Made by a program: the position numbers and the translations under genes. 16,589 bases of DNA. It comes from Thalassospiraceae bacterium (GTDB lineage: Bacteria; Pseudomonadota; Alphaproteobacteria; Rhodospirillales; Magnetovibrionaceae). How positions within the stretch are numbered: position 1 is the first letter of the stretch; each line of letters begins with the position of its first letter. The stretch lies in contig DAOWFT010000144.1 in assembly GCA_030637845.1 (NCBI GenBank), forward strand, positions 1-16,589, given 5' to 3'. Below are positions 1-7,118 of the stretch, piece by piece. The notes beneath the pieces are model-generated. The model was given only the letters and a program-made list of their open reading frames with translations, searched no databases and had not been told where the DNA came from.

Positions 1-414
1 CACAATGTTGTCTTCCACAACATTCATGGTCACGTTTTCGGGAAAATCAAATAGTTCCACAATTATATTAGGGCGCAATTCCTTTGGCAGTTTTTTTATG
101 GCGCTAACCATCAAGGTTGCGCCTTCGTTACCGGCAACCGAATAGGAATTAACGGGAATAATTAATCTTAGTTTTTTTCCATCACCTGCCGCCCGCGTAA
201 GCTCTGAAAATGCCACATCAAGCACCGCCGCATTGATTTTAGCAGTTTTAACCAAATCGCCGGCATAGGGGATAATTTCATGGCCCAATCTGACCGTACC
301 GTCAGCGGTTGTTTGCGATGGCACCACGCGAAATGTATTTATTTCCGCCTGTCCCTGCAAAGACACCGGTTGGAAAAGCGCGCCAATGACGGTTTCCTTT
401 ATATTTGTACCCAT
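1..414 (-). CDS. Degenerate EAL-domain-like protein, N-terminal part (runs off the left edge)
   Basis: The ATG is at 414-412 and the frame is open for 138 codons to the window edge, so the C-terminus is missing. The protein starts MGTNIKETVIGALFQPVSLQ. The pattern FQPV, then a segment where EAL proteins carry E-A-L (here F-R-V), then a helix, then LRLIIPVNSYSV, then IIVELFDFPE, follows the order of the first half of c-di-GMP phosphodiesterase EAL domains (YQPI, EAL, LSVN, IxLEITE). The Glu of the EAL signature is absent, so if the fold call is right this is more likely a non-catalytic binding or scaffold version. The fold call is by eye and tentative. The gene is transcribed away from the methyltransferase gene at 673, with 258 nt of AT-rich DNA between them. 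Confidence 0.5.
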   Translation of the reverse strand, partial: MGTNIKETVIGALFQPVSLQGQAEINTFRVVPSQTTADGTVRLGHEIIPYAGDLVKTAKINAAVLDVAFSELTRAAGDGKKLRLIIPVNSYSVAGNEGATLMVSAIKKLPKELRPNIIVELFDFPENVTMNVVEDNIV

Positions 415-672
415 AAATTACCCAATAAAAAATTTCCAAAATTGATTTGACCGGCAAACGCCCGAGGCGCCCTATTTATTAACTTCCTGCCTTGTTTAAT
501 ACCGTATCAATATATACCTGATAGCTTGCGCTAAAGAGGTTCATTATTCAGAATATAGGCATAGTAGACGGCTATATGGCTACTTTTTTGTTATAATATA
601 CGTTTAAATTACATACCGGGGCGGCCAAATACTTAAATTACGCAAACATTAATTTAATACCTGGATGGCCAT
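415..672. promoter_or_regulatory. Divergent AT-rich intergenic region with a TATAAT box
   Basis: This 258-nt stretch separates two divergent genes. It has no credible ORF. A perfect TATAAT at 592-597 on the plus strand lies about 75 nt before the methyltransferase start. I see no matching TTGACA-like hexamer at 16-18 nt spacing, so the -10 assignment is weak. In-frame stops at 655-657 limit how far the 673 gene could extend upstream. Confidence 0.3.
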
Positions 673-1707
673 TTGGATAACAATACTAAACTTGGGGTGG
701 AAGCAGTTGGGAACGATGGGCCCAACCAGTCAATCTATGAGCGCTCAATAACCCTTCGTTTTTTTGCATGGCTGTGGCGTGCATTAAATCCGTTTTCAGG
801 CAAAAAAGATGACCAGTCCGGCCAGACCCACTGGCTCGATGAAATTGACAGCGCCCCCGAAGATGATGAAGGCTTGGGCGAGGGGGCGGAAGATGAAAAA
901 GGCGAAGAAGACGGTGACGAAGACCTTGGCCTAGTCTGGCCCAAAAAACGTCTTAATATGGTTGAGCAACTTTGGGGTGACGGCTACATAACGCCGGGCG
1001 GCGAGGAATACTTAAAAGAATACCTTCCGTTGCTGGCGCTAACCGAAAAACACAGTCTTTTATTATTGGGGGCAAGCCTTGGCGGCATTGGCAGGTCACT
1101 GGTTGAAGAAACCGGCGTTTGGGTTACCGGCTATGAACAAGATACCGAGCTGGCTGAAATCGGTGCAGAAAAATGTGTGCTTTCGGCCATGCAGCGACGG
1201 GCACCGGTAAAAAAAGCTAATTTTGAAACGCTTGAGTTAAAACCAAACTCGTTTGATTTTGCCATGTCGCTGGAAAGCCTTTATTCGGTTGAACATAAGA
1301 AAGAGCTGTTCGCCAGCGTAGCCTCATCACTTCGCACCGATGGTGAACTTATTTATACAGATCTTGTTTTGCCAAATACCGAACCGCCCAATGACGCAGT
1401 TAAAAAATGGATGGCGTCTGAGCCACACAAACCGCACCTGTGGCCCTATGAGGTAACCCAATCATATCTGGGAACGCTAAATCTTGATGTTCGTCCATAT
1501 ACGGATATTACCAAGTTATATCGTATGCGGGTATTGCTGGGATGGCTGAAATTTTTAGATACCATGAACAAGAAAAAACTTATGGCAATCGCCGATGATG
1601 TAATTAACGAATGCGCATACTGGACCCGGTTGATTGGCGCAATCGATAGCGGCGGTTTAAAGGTTTACAGCTTCCACGCTTATAAATTGATGGAAAAGAA
1701 AAAATAG
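673..1707 (+). CDS. Divergent class I SAM-dependent methyltransferase with acidic N-terminal stretch
   Basis: The 344-residue product starts at a TTG. An in-frame stop at 655-657 leaves no ATG or GTG upstream, and the next in-frame Met is residue 96. Residues about 56-86 are a highly acidic, probably disordered stretch rich in Asp/Glu/Gly. The methyltransferase core follows: LLLGASLGGIG (about 130-140) takes the place of motif I (normally LDxGxGxG), GYEQD (153-157) supplies the acidic residue expected to bind the SAM ribose, SFDFAMSLESLY (193-204) matches the post-motif-II region, and LRTDGELIYTD (220-230) matches motif III. The glycine loop is unusual because the canonical D/E-x-G start is missing. 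The substrate is unknown. The next gene's frame overlaps its 3' end and encodes a PAP2-like membrane protein, so a lipid-linked or envelope substrate is possible (inference). Confidence 0.65.
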   Translation: MDNNTKLGVEAVGNDGPNQSIYERSITLRFFAWLWRALNPFSGKKDDQSGQTHWLDEIDSAPEDDEGLGEGAEDEKGEEDGDEDLGLVWPKKRLNMVEQLWGDGYITPGGEEYLKEYLPLLALTEKHSLLLLGASLGGIGRSLVEETGVWVTGYEQDTELAEIGAEKCVLSAMQRRAPVKKANFETLELKPNSFDFAMSLESLYSVEHKKELFASVASSLRTDGELIYTDLVLPNTEPPNDAVKKWMASEPHKPHLWPYEVTQSYLGTLNLDVRPYTDITKLYRMRVLLGWLKFLDTMNKKKLMAIADDVINECAYWTRLIGAIDSGGLKVYSFHAYKLMEKKK

Positions 1708-1748
1708 TTCAAATTGCACGCGAGCTCAGGCCCATTATAATTCTTGCG

Positions 1749-2732
1749 TTGGTTTATATATGCGCGGTTGAGATCGCGCTATGGCTAAACAATGGCGAGA
1801 TTGCAAACAGCTTTGGCTCATACCTTTATTTTCCATCCACCATAATCCACCGCGTTATTCCAAATATACTATTGGTACTGACAGGTGCCGCCATATGGAT
1901 TTTGTGGAAAAATGCAAGCGGCCCCGAAAATGACCAAAGCCTGACCAAGCAATTGCTGGTTGGTGGACGAGACAGCCTGGGCAAACCGGCGCCGTGGATA
2001 CGACTGTTTATTATGGTTGTCATTTATCAGCCGTTCCTCAATGCATTTTCATTATTCAAGGGGCGGATTCCGGCGTTTCAACCATTTGCCTATTGGGATA
2101 AGGCATTCATGGAAATGGACAGGTGGCTCCATTTTGGTTTTGATCCATGGCAAATATCATGGAGCATTTTTTCCAGCCCGTGGATGACGCTTGTCATCGA
2201 TATTTTTTATATAAGCTGGTTTTACGTTATTTACGGAACATTGTTTGCCGTAATTTTGCTGGACAACAATGCCGTTCGACGAACGCGATTTATTTTTTCA
2301 CATATATTTATGTGGGTGTTGCTTGGCAGTATCGCCGCGGTTGGGTTTTCTTCTGCCGGGCCTTGTTTCTATGAAGCGACAGTCGGGCCACTGGCCAGCT
2401 TTGCTGATCTTATGGCCCGCCTCAACACAGTTCATGATAGCTACCCACTGTTTGCCATCGACCTACAGACAATGCTGTGGGATGGATATAGCGGCGCCCG
2501 AAGCGATGCCGAGGGCATTGCCGCCATGCCCTCTTTGCATATTGCACAGGTCGCGCTGGTTGCCCTGCTGGCCCAAACCATAAGCAAACGCTTAGGAATT
2601 GCGGCCTGGATTTATGTATTTATAATTTTTATTGGCTCGGTACACCTTGGCTGGCACTATGCGGTTGATGGCTATGTTTCGATAATTGGTGCCATGGCAA
2701 TATGGTGGTTTGCCAAAAAGATTATTAAATAA
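1749..2732 (+). CDS. PAP2 / AUR1-like (inositol phosphorylceramide synthase-type) integral membrane protein
   Basis: The TTG at 1749 gives 327 residues with six or more hydrophobic segments. The catalytic motifs of the PAP2 superfamily are present in the AUR1-like form: SSAGP (201-205), MPSLH (260-264) in place of PSGH, and HLGWHYAVDG (299-308) with His303 and Asp307. His264, His303 and Asp307 should form the phosphotransfer triad. Members either remove phosphate from lipids or move a phospho-headgroup between lipids; the substrate here cannot be read. The start is doubtful. The frame is open back to a stop at 1683-1685, and the codons before 1749 extend the first membrane segment (RELRPIIILAL leading into VYICAVEIALWL), yet they contain no ATG, GTG, TTG or CTG start in that stretch. 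The true start may be a rare ATT or ATA codon overlapping the methyltransferase gene, or expression may depend on a frameshift. Confidence 0.75.
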   Translation: MVYICAVEIALWLNNGEIANSFGSYLYFPSTIIHRVIPNILLVLTGAAIWILWKNASGPENDQSLTKQLLVGGRDSLGKPAPWIRLFIMVVIYQPFLNAFSLFKGRIPAFQPFAYWDKAFMEMDRWLHFGFDPWQISWSIFSSPWMTLVIDIFYISWFYVIYGTLFAVILLDNNAVRRTRFIFSHIFMWVLLGSIAAVGFSSAGPCFYEATVGPLASFADLMARLNTVHDSYPLFAIDLQTMLWDGYSGARSDAEGIAAMPSLHIAQVALVALLAQTISKRLGIAAWIYVFIIFIGSVHLGWHYAVDGYVSIIGAMAIWWFAKKIIK

Positions 2733-2759
2733 AGCAATAAAACAGGTGCAATACCCGCA

Positions 2760-3704
2760 ATGAATATTCTAAACCCGGAAAAGTTCCAACATCCAAAAAT
2801 CACCGCCAAGGGTGAGCCGCGGGCAGAGGTCGCGCTCACGCGGCTGGAAACCGTTTGGTTTAATACCGGAAGCCTTTGCAATATTGAATGCACGAACTGC
2901 TATATGGAATCGGGGCCTAAAAAAGATGACCTTTCATACATCAGGCTAGACCATGTTGAAGGTTTTATTGATGAAATAAAATTATCTGAAACGCCTGCAA
3001 AAATAAACGTACATGAAATTGGTTTTACCGGGGGCGAGCCCTTTATGAACCCGGATATTACCCAAATGCTTGAATTGGTTTTGCGTTCAGGTTTTAGCGC
3101 AATTGTTCTTAGCAATGCCATGAAGCCAATTTGGCAAAAACGCGAAGAATTAAAAAATATAAATGCAAAGTTTGGCCGCAAGCTTAAAATACGCGTTTCC
3201 ATTGATCATTACCTGTCGGCGCGTCATGAGCTAGAACGTGGCAGCGGATCGTGGGACCCAATGATCCGCGGTCTTGGCTGGCTAATTGAAAACGACTTTA
3301 ACGTAGATGTTGCCGGCCGCACCATGTGGGATGAAAACGAGTCTACAACCCGTGCTGAATATCAAAAACTGTTTGACCGTCTTGGGCTTGAGCTTGATGC
3401 ATCGGACGCCGCCAGGCTGGTGCTTTTTCCGGAAATGGATGAAACAATGGACGTGCCGGAAATAACAACCGCTTGCTGGGGCATATTGAACGTCAGGCCC
3501 GATGCCCAGATGTGCGCCAATTCGCGCATGGTGGTTTTACGCAAAGGGGATAATTCCCCCCAAGTGGTTCCATGCACATTATTGCCCTATGACAGCAAGT
3601 TCGATATGGGCCCATCACTTAAAAGTGCCCTTGGCCCGGTAGCCCTAAATCACCCGCATTGCGCCAAATTTTGCGTACTTGGCGGGGCTTCGTGCTCGTC
3701 CTAG
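2760..3704 (+). CDS. Radical SAM enzyme with cysteine-rich, SPASM-like C-terminus
   Basis: The product has 314 residues from an ATG, with a weak AGG-containing Shine-Dalgarno at about 2744. C40-x3-C44-x2-C47 (CNIECTNCYM) is the radical SAM cluster motif, and GGEP at 91-94 is the SAM-binding motif. VSIDHY (146-151) fits a core barrel strand. Six more cysteines lie in the C-terminal third (239, 252, 272, 301, 305, 312), the last three in HPHCAKFCVLGGASCSS, which is the very C-terminus. That is enough to bind at least one auxiliary 4Fe-4S cluster, as in SPASM or twitch enzymes. I do not recognise the subfamily and no precursor peptide gene is visible nearby. It lies 27 nt after the PAP2-like gene and on the same strand, so it is probably co-transcribed with it and the methyltransferase. 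Confidence 0.8.
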   Translation: MNILNPEKFQHPKITAKGEPRAEVALTRLETVWFNTGSLCNIECTNCYMESGPKKDDLSYIRLDHVEGFIDEIKLSETPAKINVHEIGFTGGEPFMNPDITQMLELVLRSGFSAIVLSNAMKPIWQKREELKNINAKFGRKLKIRVSIDHYLSARHELERGSGSWDPMIRGLGWLIENDFNVDVAGRTMWDENESTTRAEYQKLFDRLGLELDASDAARLVLFPEMDETMDVPEITTACWGILNVRPDAQMCANSRMVVLRKGDNSPQVVPCTLLPYDSKFDMGPSLKSALGPVALNHPHCAKFCVLGGASCSS

Positions 3705-3768
3705 TATATAAAAAACAGCCCAAAAAGACTGGACAATCCCCCTATTCGCCACCAAATATAAGGAAGAT

Positions 3769-3790
3769 CATTCACGCCTTGTGGTGAATG
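3769..3790 (+). promoter_or_regulatory. Stem-loop upstream of apaG
   Basis: CATTCAC at 3769-3775 pairs perfectly with GTGAATG at 3784-3790 across an 8-nt loop. No T-run follows, so it is not a convincing intrinsic terminator. It sits 17 nt before the apaG ATG, just ahead of the TAGGAG ribosome binding site (about 3793-3798). It could influence apaG translation or mark the 3' end of the radical SAM transcript. The 103-nt gap shows nothing else. Confidence 0.3.
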
Positions 3791-3807
3791 CCTAGGAGCA
3801 ATTAAAT

Positions 3808-4233
3808 ATGCAAAACCAGATTTATTCCGAAACCGGCGGCCAATATGCGGCAACGACCCGCGCTATCGCGGTTACGGTTGAACCGGAATTCCTGCCTGCC
3901 GAGTCAGACCCCGATGAAGCACGCTATATATGGGCATACCATGTAAGCATCGCCAATAACGGTGTTGAAACGGTTCGCTTAAGAAGGCGTCACTGGTGCA
4001 TCACCGATGCCAACGGTACCCGGCACGAAGTCAACGGCCAAGGTGTCGTCGGCGAACAACCGCTGCTTGAACCCGGCAACGTGTTTGAATACACATCCGG
4101 CACACCGCTTCGCACCTCATCGGGCATTATGTCTGGCACCTATACAATGGAAGCCACCACTGGCGAGGTATTCGATGTGGAGATTCCTGCTTTTTCACTG
4201 GATAGCCCCTATCAGCGGGAGTTGGTAAATTGA
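3808..4233 (+). CDS. apaG: ApaG domain protein
   Basis: The 141-residue product matches the ApaG (DUF525) family along its length: AIAVTVEPEFLP near the N-terminus, YHVSIANNG, the basic VRLRRRHWCITD strand, GVVGEQPLLEPGNVFEYTSG, and SGIMSGTYTME, ending in the typical acidic beta strand and FSLD. ApaG is a small beta-sandwich protein. The older 'Co2+/Mg2+ efflux' label comes from mutant phenotypes and the biochemical role is not settled. The ATG is preceded by TAGGAG at good distance. The stop TGA overlaps the TTG start of folE by 4 nt, which suggests translational coupling. The length is slightly above the usual 125-130 residues. Confidence 0.92.
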   Translation: MQNQIYSETGGQYAATTRAIAVTVEPEFLPAESDPDEARYIWAYHVSIANNGVETVRLRRRHWCITDANGTRHEVNGQGVVGEQPLLEPGNVFEYTSGTPLRTSSGIMSGTYTMEATTGEVFDVEIPAFSLDSPYQRELVN

Positions 4234-4868
4234 GCGACCCAAAACCAATAAGCCAAATAAGCATTGTTGAAGATGCGCGCCCGAGCCGCGAAACGGCGGA
4301 AGAAGCCGTTCGTACCCTTATTAAGTGGGCCGGCGATGATCCTGAGCGCGAAGGATTGCTCGATACCCCGAGCCGGGTTGTCAGGGCATATGAAGAATAC
4401 TTCAAGGGCTACCTTGCCGACCCGGAGGATATACTCAAACGCACCTTTGAAGAGGTCGAGGGCTACGACGAAATGGTTCTGCTAAAAGATATTCGCTTTG
4501 AATCCCATTGCGAACATCACATGGCACCCATAATCGGCAGAGCCCATATTGCCTATCTTCCTAAAAATCGGGTTGTCGGCATTTCCAAACTTGCCCGGGC
4601 GGTTGAAATATACGCCCAGCGTTTACAGATACAGGAAAAAATGACAGCCCAAATAGCCAGCGCCATAAATGATGTTTTGCAGCCAGAAGGTGTCGCCGTT
4701 GTAATTGAAGCGGCCCACCAATGCATGACCTGTCGCGGGGTACACAAACCGGGTGTAACAATGGTTACCTCAAAAATGCTAGGTGCATTTCGCGATAATC
4801 CGGCGACCCGGCGTGAGTTTCTTTCCATGGTCAGGAGCCCATCATCCACCGCCCATGAGCTGGTTTAG
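4230..4868 (+). CDS. folE: GTP cyclohydrolase I (FolE)
   Basis: FolE converts GTP to 7,8-dihydroneopterin triphosphate, the first step of tetrahydrofolate synthesis (and of queuosine-type pathways), as a cytosolic decamer. The 212-residue protein carries the zinc and active-site motifs: SHCEHHM (92-98, with Cys94 and His97) and the AAHQCMTCRGV block (161-171), where the first Cys (165) is the expected third zinc ligand. GISKLARAVEIYAQRLQIQE (117-136) is the highly conserved core. The TTG start at 4230-4232 overlaps the apaG TGA stop, and GGGAG at 4217-4221 gives a strong ribosome binding site at 8-nt spacing, which decides the start. The length is normal for bacterial type IA enzymes. Confidence 0.97.
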   Translation: MSDPKPISQISIVEDARPSRETAEEAVRTLIKWAGDDPEREGLLDTPSRVVRAYEEYFKGYLADPEDILKRTFEEVEGYDEMVLLKDIRFESHCEHHMAPIIGRAHIAYLPKNRVVGISKLARAVEIYAQRLQIQEKMTAQIASAINDVLQPEGVAVVIEAAHQCMTCRGVHKPGVTMVTSKMLGAFRDNPATRREFLSMVRSPSSTAHELV

Positions 4869-5033
4869 GCTTCCTTCCGCCCCAGCCGAAATCCACCTTT
4901 ATGCCATTTCCCCCAAAAATCGGCCTTATTGCGCCTTTTAGAAGGAAAATTTAACCTGTTAGGGTGACAATCCTACTTTAATAAATTTACCCATGAATAA
5001 TTAATGGGATAATTAAGGGAACAATTAAGGTTG

Positions 5034-6479
5034 ATGGATTTCCGTCCAGTATTGCTGATTGTCGGCGTTTTGCTTGCAACGTTGGCTATCGCCATGTGCA
5101 TACCCGCACTGGTAGATGCGGTGGCAGGCAACCCCGACTGGCAGGTGTTTGCGGTATCAGCCGGGCTGACGCTTTTTGTCGGTGTTTCGCTGACCCTTAC
5201 CAGCTCATCGGAGAAGGTAAACCTTAACGTCCGTCAGGCGTTTGCCATGACAACCGTTTCATGGCTGGCGCTTACCCTATTCGCATCACTTCCATTTATG
5301 TTTTCCGAATTAAATATGTCGTTCACCGACGCATTTTTTGAATCCATGAGCGGCATAACCACCACCGGCTCAACCGTTATTTCCGGGCTTGATAGCGTAC
5401 CGCCGGGCATATTGTTGTGGCGCGGTATTTTACAGTGGCTAGGCGGATTGGGTATTATTGTTATGGCTATTGCGGTAATGCCGATGATGGGTGTTGGCGG
5501 TATGCAGCTTTTTAAAGTGGAAGCATTTGATACCGGCGAAAAGGTTCTGCCCCGCGCGGCACAAATTTCTGCGGCACTGGTTATTATTTTTATTGCCCTT
5601 ACCGCATTGTGTGCAATTGCGTTGTGGATTGCCGGCATGAACCCGCTGGAATCAACCGTCCATGCCATGACCACCATAGCAACCGGGGGCTTTTCTACAT
5701 CGGATGCCTCTGTCGGTCACTTCAACAGTTGGGCGATAGACGTAATTATAACCATTGGAATGATAGTTGGCTCGTTGCCCTTCTTATTATACCTACAAGC
5801 AATTCGCGGGAAGCCGTGGCTGATTTGGCGCGATGAACAGGTTCGTGGATTTGTTGGAATTGCCGCCTCAATCGTTGTGGTTGTAGCGGTTCTTTTAACC
5901 ATCAATACCGGAATGGATCCGGTGGCGGCATTTCGCTATTCCGCTTTCAACGTAGTTTCGGTAATGACCGGTACCGGTTACGCCACCGCCGATTACGGCA
6001 TGTGGGGCAGCTTCGCTTTGCCAATATTCTTTTTCATAATGTTTATTGGCGGCTGCGCCGGTTCGACCACCTGCGGCATAAAGGTTTTTCGTTTTCAGGT
6101 GCTTTATGCTGCGGCCAAGGTACAGGTTCGTCACCTGCTGCAACCGCACGGGGTTTTCATTCCCTATTACAACAACCGCCCTATTCCCGATGATGTCATC
6201 ATATCGGTCTTGAGCTTCTTTTTTGTTTTTGGATTAAGCTTTGCCTTTCTGGCGCTGGGACTGGGGATGATGGGGCTTGATTTCCTAACCGCAATATCAA
6301 GTGCGGCCACCGCAATTTCCAATGTTGGCCCGGCATTGGGGCCAATTACCGGGCCGGCGGGTAACTTTCAGTCCATGCCCGACATGGCCAAATGGCTTTT
6401 GGCCGCGGGAATGTTATTGGGGCGGCTTGAGCTATTTACGGTACTGGTATTATTTTCCCGCGCTTTCTGGCGCGGATAG
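5034..6479 (+). CDS. trkH: TrkH-type potassium uptake transmembrane subunit
   Basis: This inner-membrane potassium channel subunit has about 481 residues and many hydrophobic segments. The four pore-loop repeats of the TrkH/KtrB superfamily are visible, each with its filter glycine: TTTGST (about 109-114), IATGGFST (215-222), MTGTGYATAD (311-320) and SNVGPALG (429-436), counting from the ATG at 5034. A TTG immediately upstream (5031) is a possible alternative and would add one residue. AAGGGA at 5015-5020 and AAGG at 5027-5030 are both candidate Shine-Dalgarno sites, so the start is not fully decided. TrkH normally works with the cytoplasmic NAD-binding regulator TrkA, which is not encoded here. 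The gene is separated from folE by about 165 nt and is convergent with the lipoprotein gene, only 4 nt apart. Confidence 0.95.
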   Translation: MDFRPVLLIVGVLLATLAIAMCIPALVDAVAGNPDWQVFAVSAGLTLFVGVSLTLTSSSEKVNLNVRQAFAMTTVSWLALTLFASLPFMFSELNMSFTDAFFESMSGITTTGSTVISGLDSVPPGILLWRGILQWLGGLGIIVMAIAVMPMMGVGGMQLFKVEAFDTGEKVLPRAAQISAALVIIFIALTALCAIALWIAGMNPLESTVHAMTTIATGGFSTSDASVGHFNSWAIDVIITIGMIVGSLPFLLYLQAIRGKPWLIWRDEQVRGFVGIAASIVVVVAVLLTINTGMDPVAAFRYSAFNVVSVMTGTGYATADYGMWGSFALPIFFFIMFIGGCAGSTTCGIKVFRFQVLYAAAKVQVRHLLQPHGVFIPYYNNRPIPDDVIISVLSFFFVFGLSFAFLALGLGMMGLDFLTAISSAATAISNVGPALGPITGPAGNFQSMPDMAKWLLAAGMLLGRLELFTVLVLFSRAFWRG

Positions 6480-6483
6480 GGGC

Positions 6484-7086
6484 TTATTCAACAAACTGGG
6501 AAAAGTGGGTACGGATTCTGCTTTCCATTTCATTGTTGAAATCGATCATCAACATCTCGACCATTTCCAGCCAAATGCGTTCACGCTCGGCCAGTGAAGC
6601 ATCTTCGTGGATTAAAACATTGCGGTTGGCGTTGACGGTTATTTCGCCGCCTACCTGGCCCGGGGATGGCTCGATTATTAACCTCACCTCAAGTTTGGCA
6701 AAATAATTTGCAGTCGGTTCTGAGGTAAAGACACCGACAATTCCGGTTTTCTTTTTTTCTACTGGGACTTCTTTAACCGACGCCTCGGTAATTATAAATC
6801 TTGCGCTAGCGTTGTTGCTTGCGCTAACGCTCAAACGGGTTTTGCCCCAATTGATGGCGGCTTTTTCCGGCGAGGTCGGAAAGCGATGTTCGACAAACGG
6901 TGCTTTTAATGGTGATTTATATAGCGATGCAATCTCTATGGTGCTTGCTTTAAGGCTAATCTTTTCAAGATGGCTAAAGCCTATTTCCGGCAAGGTGCCG
7001 GCCGGTGGGCCCGATGCACAACCGCCCATAAGCAAAGCTGGTGCCAACAGTAAAGCGGCGATAAATGTTGAATGGATTAATCTCAT
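6484..7086 (-). CDS. Unrecognised lipoprotein
   Basis: The 200-residue product starts at an ATG (7086-7084) with a lipoprotein signal: positive N-terminus MRLIHS, hydrophobic core, then LLMGGC with the lipidation cysteine at residue 23. The mature protein is predicted to be mixed alpha/beta with alternating polar/hydrophobic strands (about 90-160), a KEVPVEKKK basic loop, and a long C-terminal amphipathic helix rich in Glu and Met. I cannot assign it to a family. It is the last gene of the argD-argF-hslO run, 32 nt after hslO, and a stem-loop at 7088-7103 sits against its start codon. The stop codon lies 4 nt from the end of the convergent trkH gene. Confidence 0.75.
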   Translation of the reverse strand: MRLIHSTFIAALLLAPALLMGGCASGPPAGTLPEIGFSHLEKISLKASTIEIASLYKSPLKAPFVEHRFPTSPEKAAINWGKTRLSVSASNNASARFIITEASVKEVPVEKKKTGIVGVFTSEPTANYFAKLEVRLIIEPSPGQVGGEITVNANRNVLIHEDASLAERERIWLEMVEMLMIDFNNEMESRIRTHFSQFVE

Positions 7087-7087
7087 G

Positions 7088-7103
7088 GAGCCAACTATGG
7101 CTC
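7088..7103 (-). promoter_or_regulatory. Stem-loop against the lipoprotein start codon
   Basis: On the minus strand GAGCCA, loop TAGT and TGGCTC form a perfect 6-bp GC-containing stem that ends one base before the ATG at 7086-7084. It fills the position where a Shine-Dalgarno site should lie, and no AGGAG-like sequence is visible. It may limit translation initiation or uncouple the gene from hslO (inference). There is no T-run, so it is not an intrinsic terminator. Confidence 0.4.
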
Positions 7104-7118
7104 TGCTCGACTATATTT

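Noticed and set aside
735..944. Minus-strand Ser/Pro-rich ORF opposite the methyltransferase N-terminus
   Set aside because: It is the shadow of the Asp/Glu-rich low-complexity coding stretch and shows no start signal or family.
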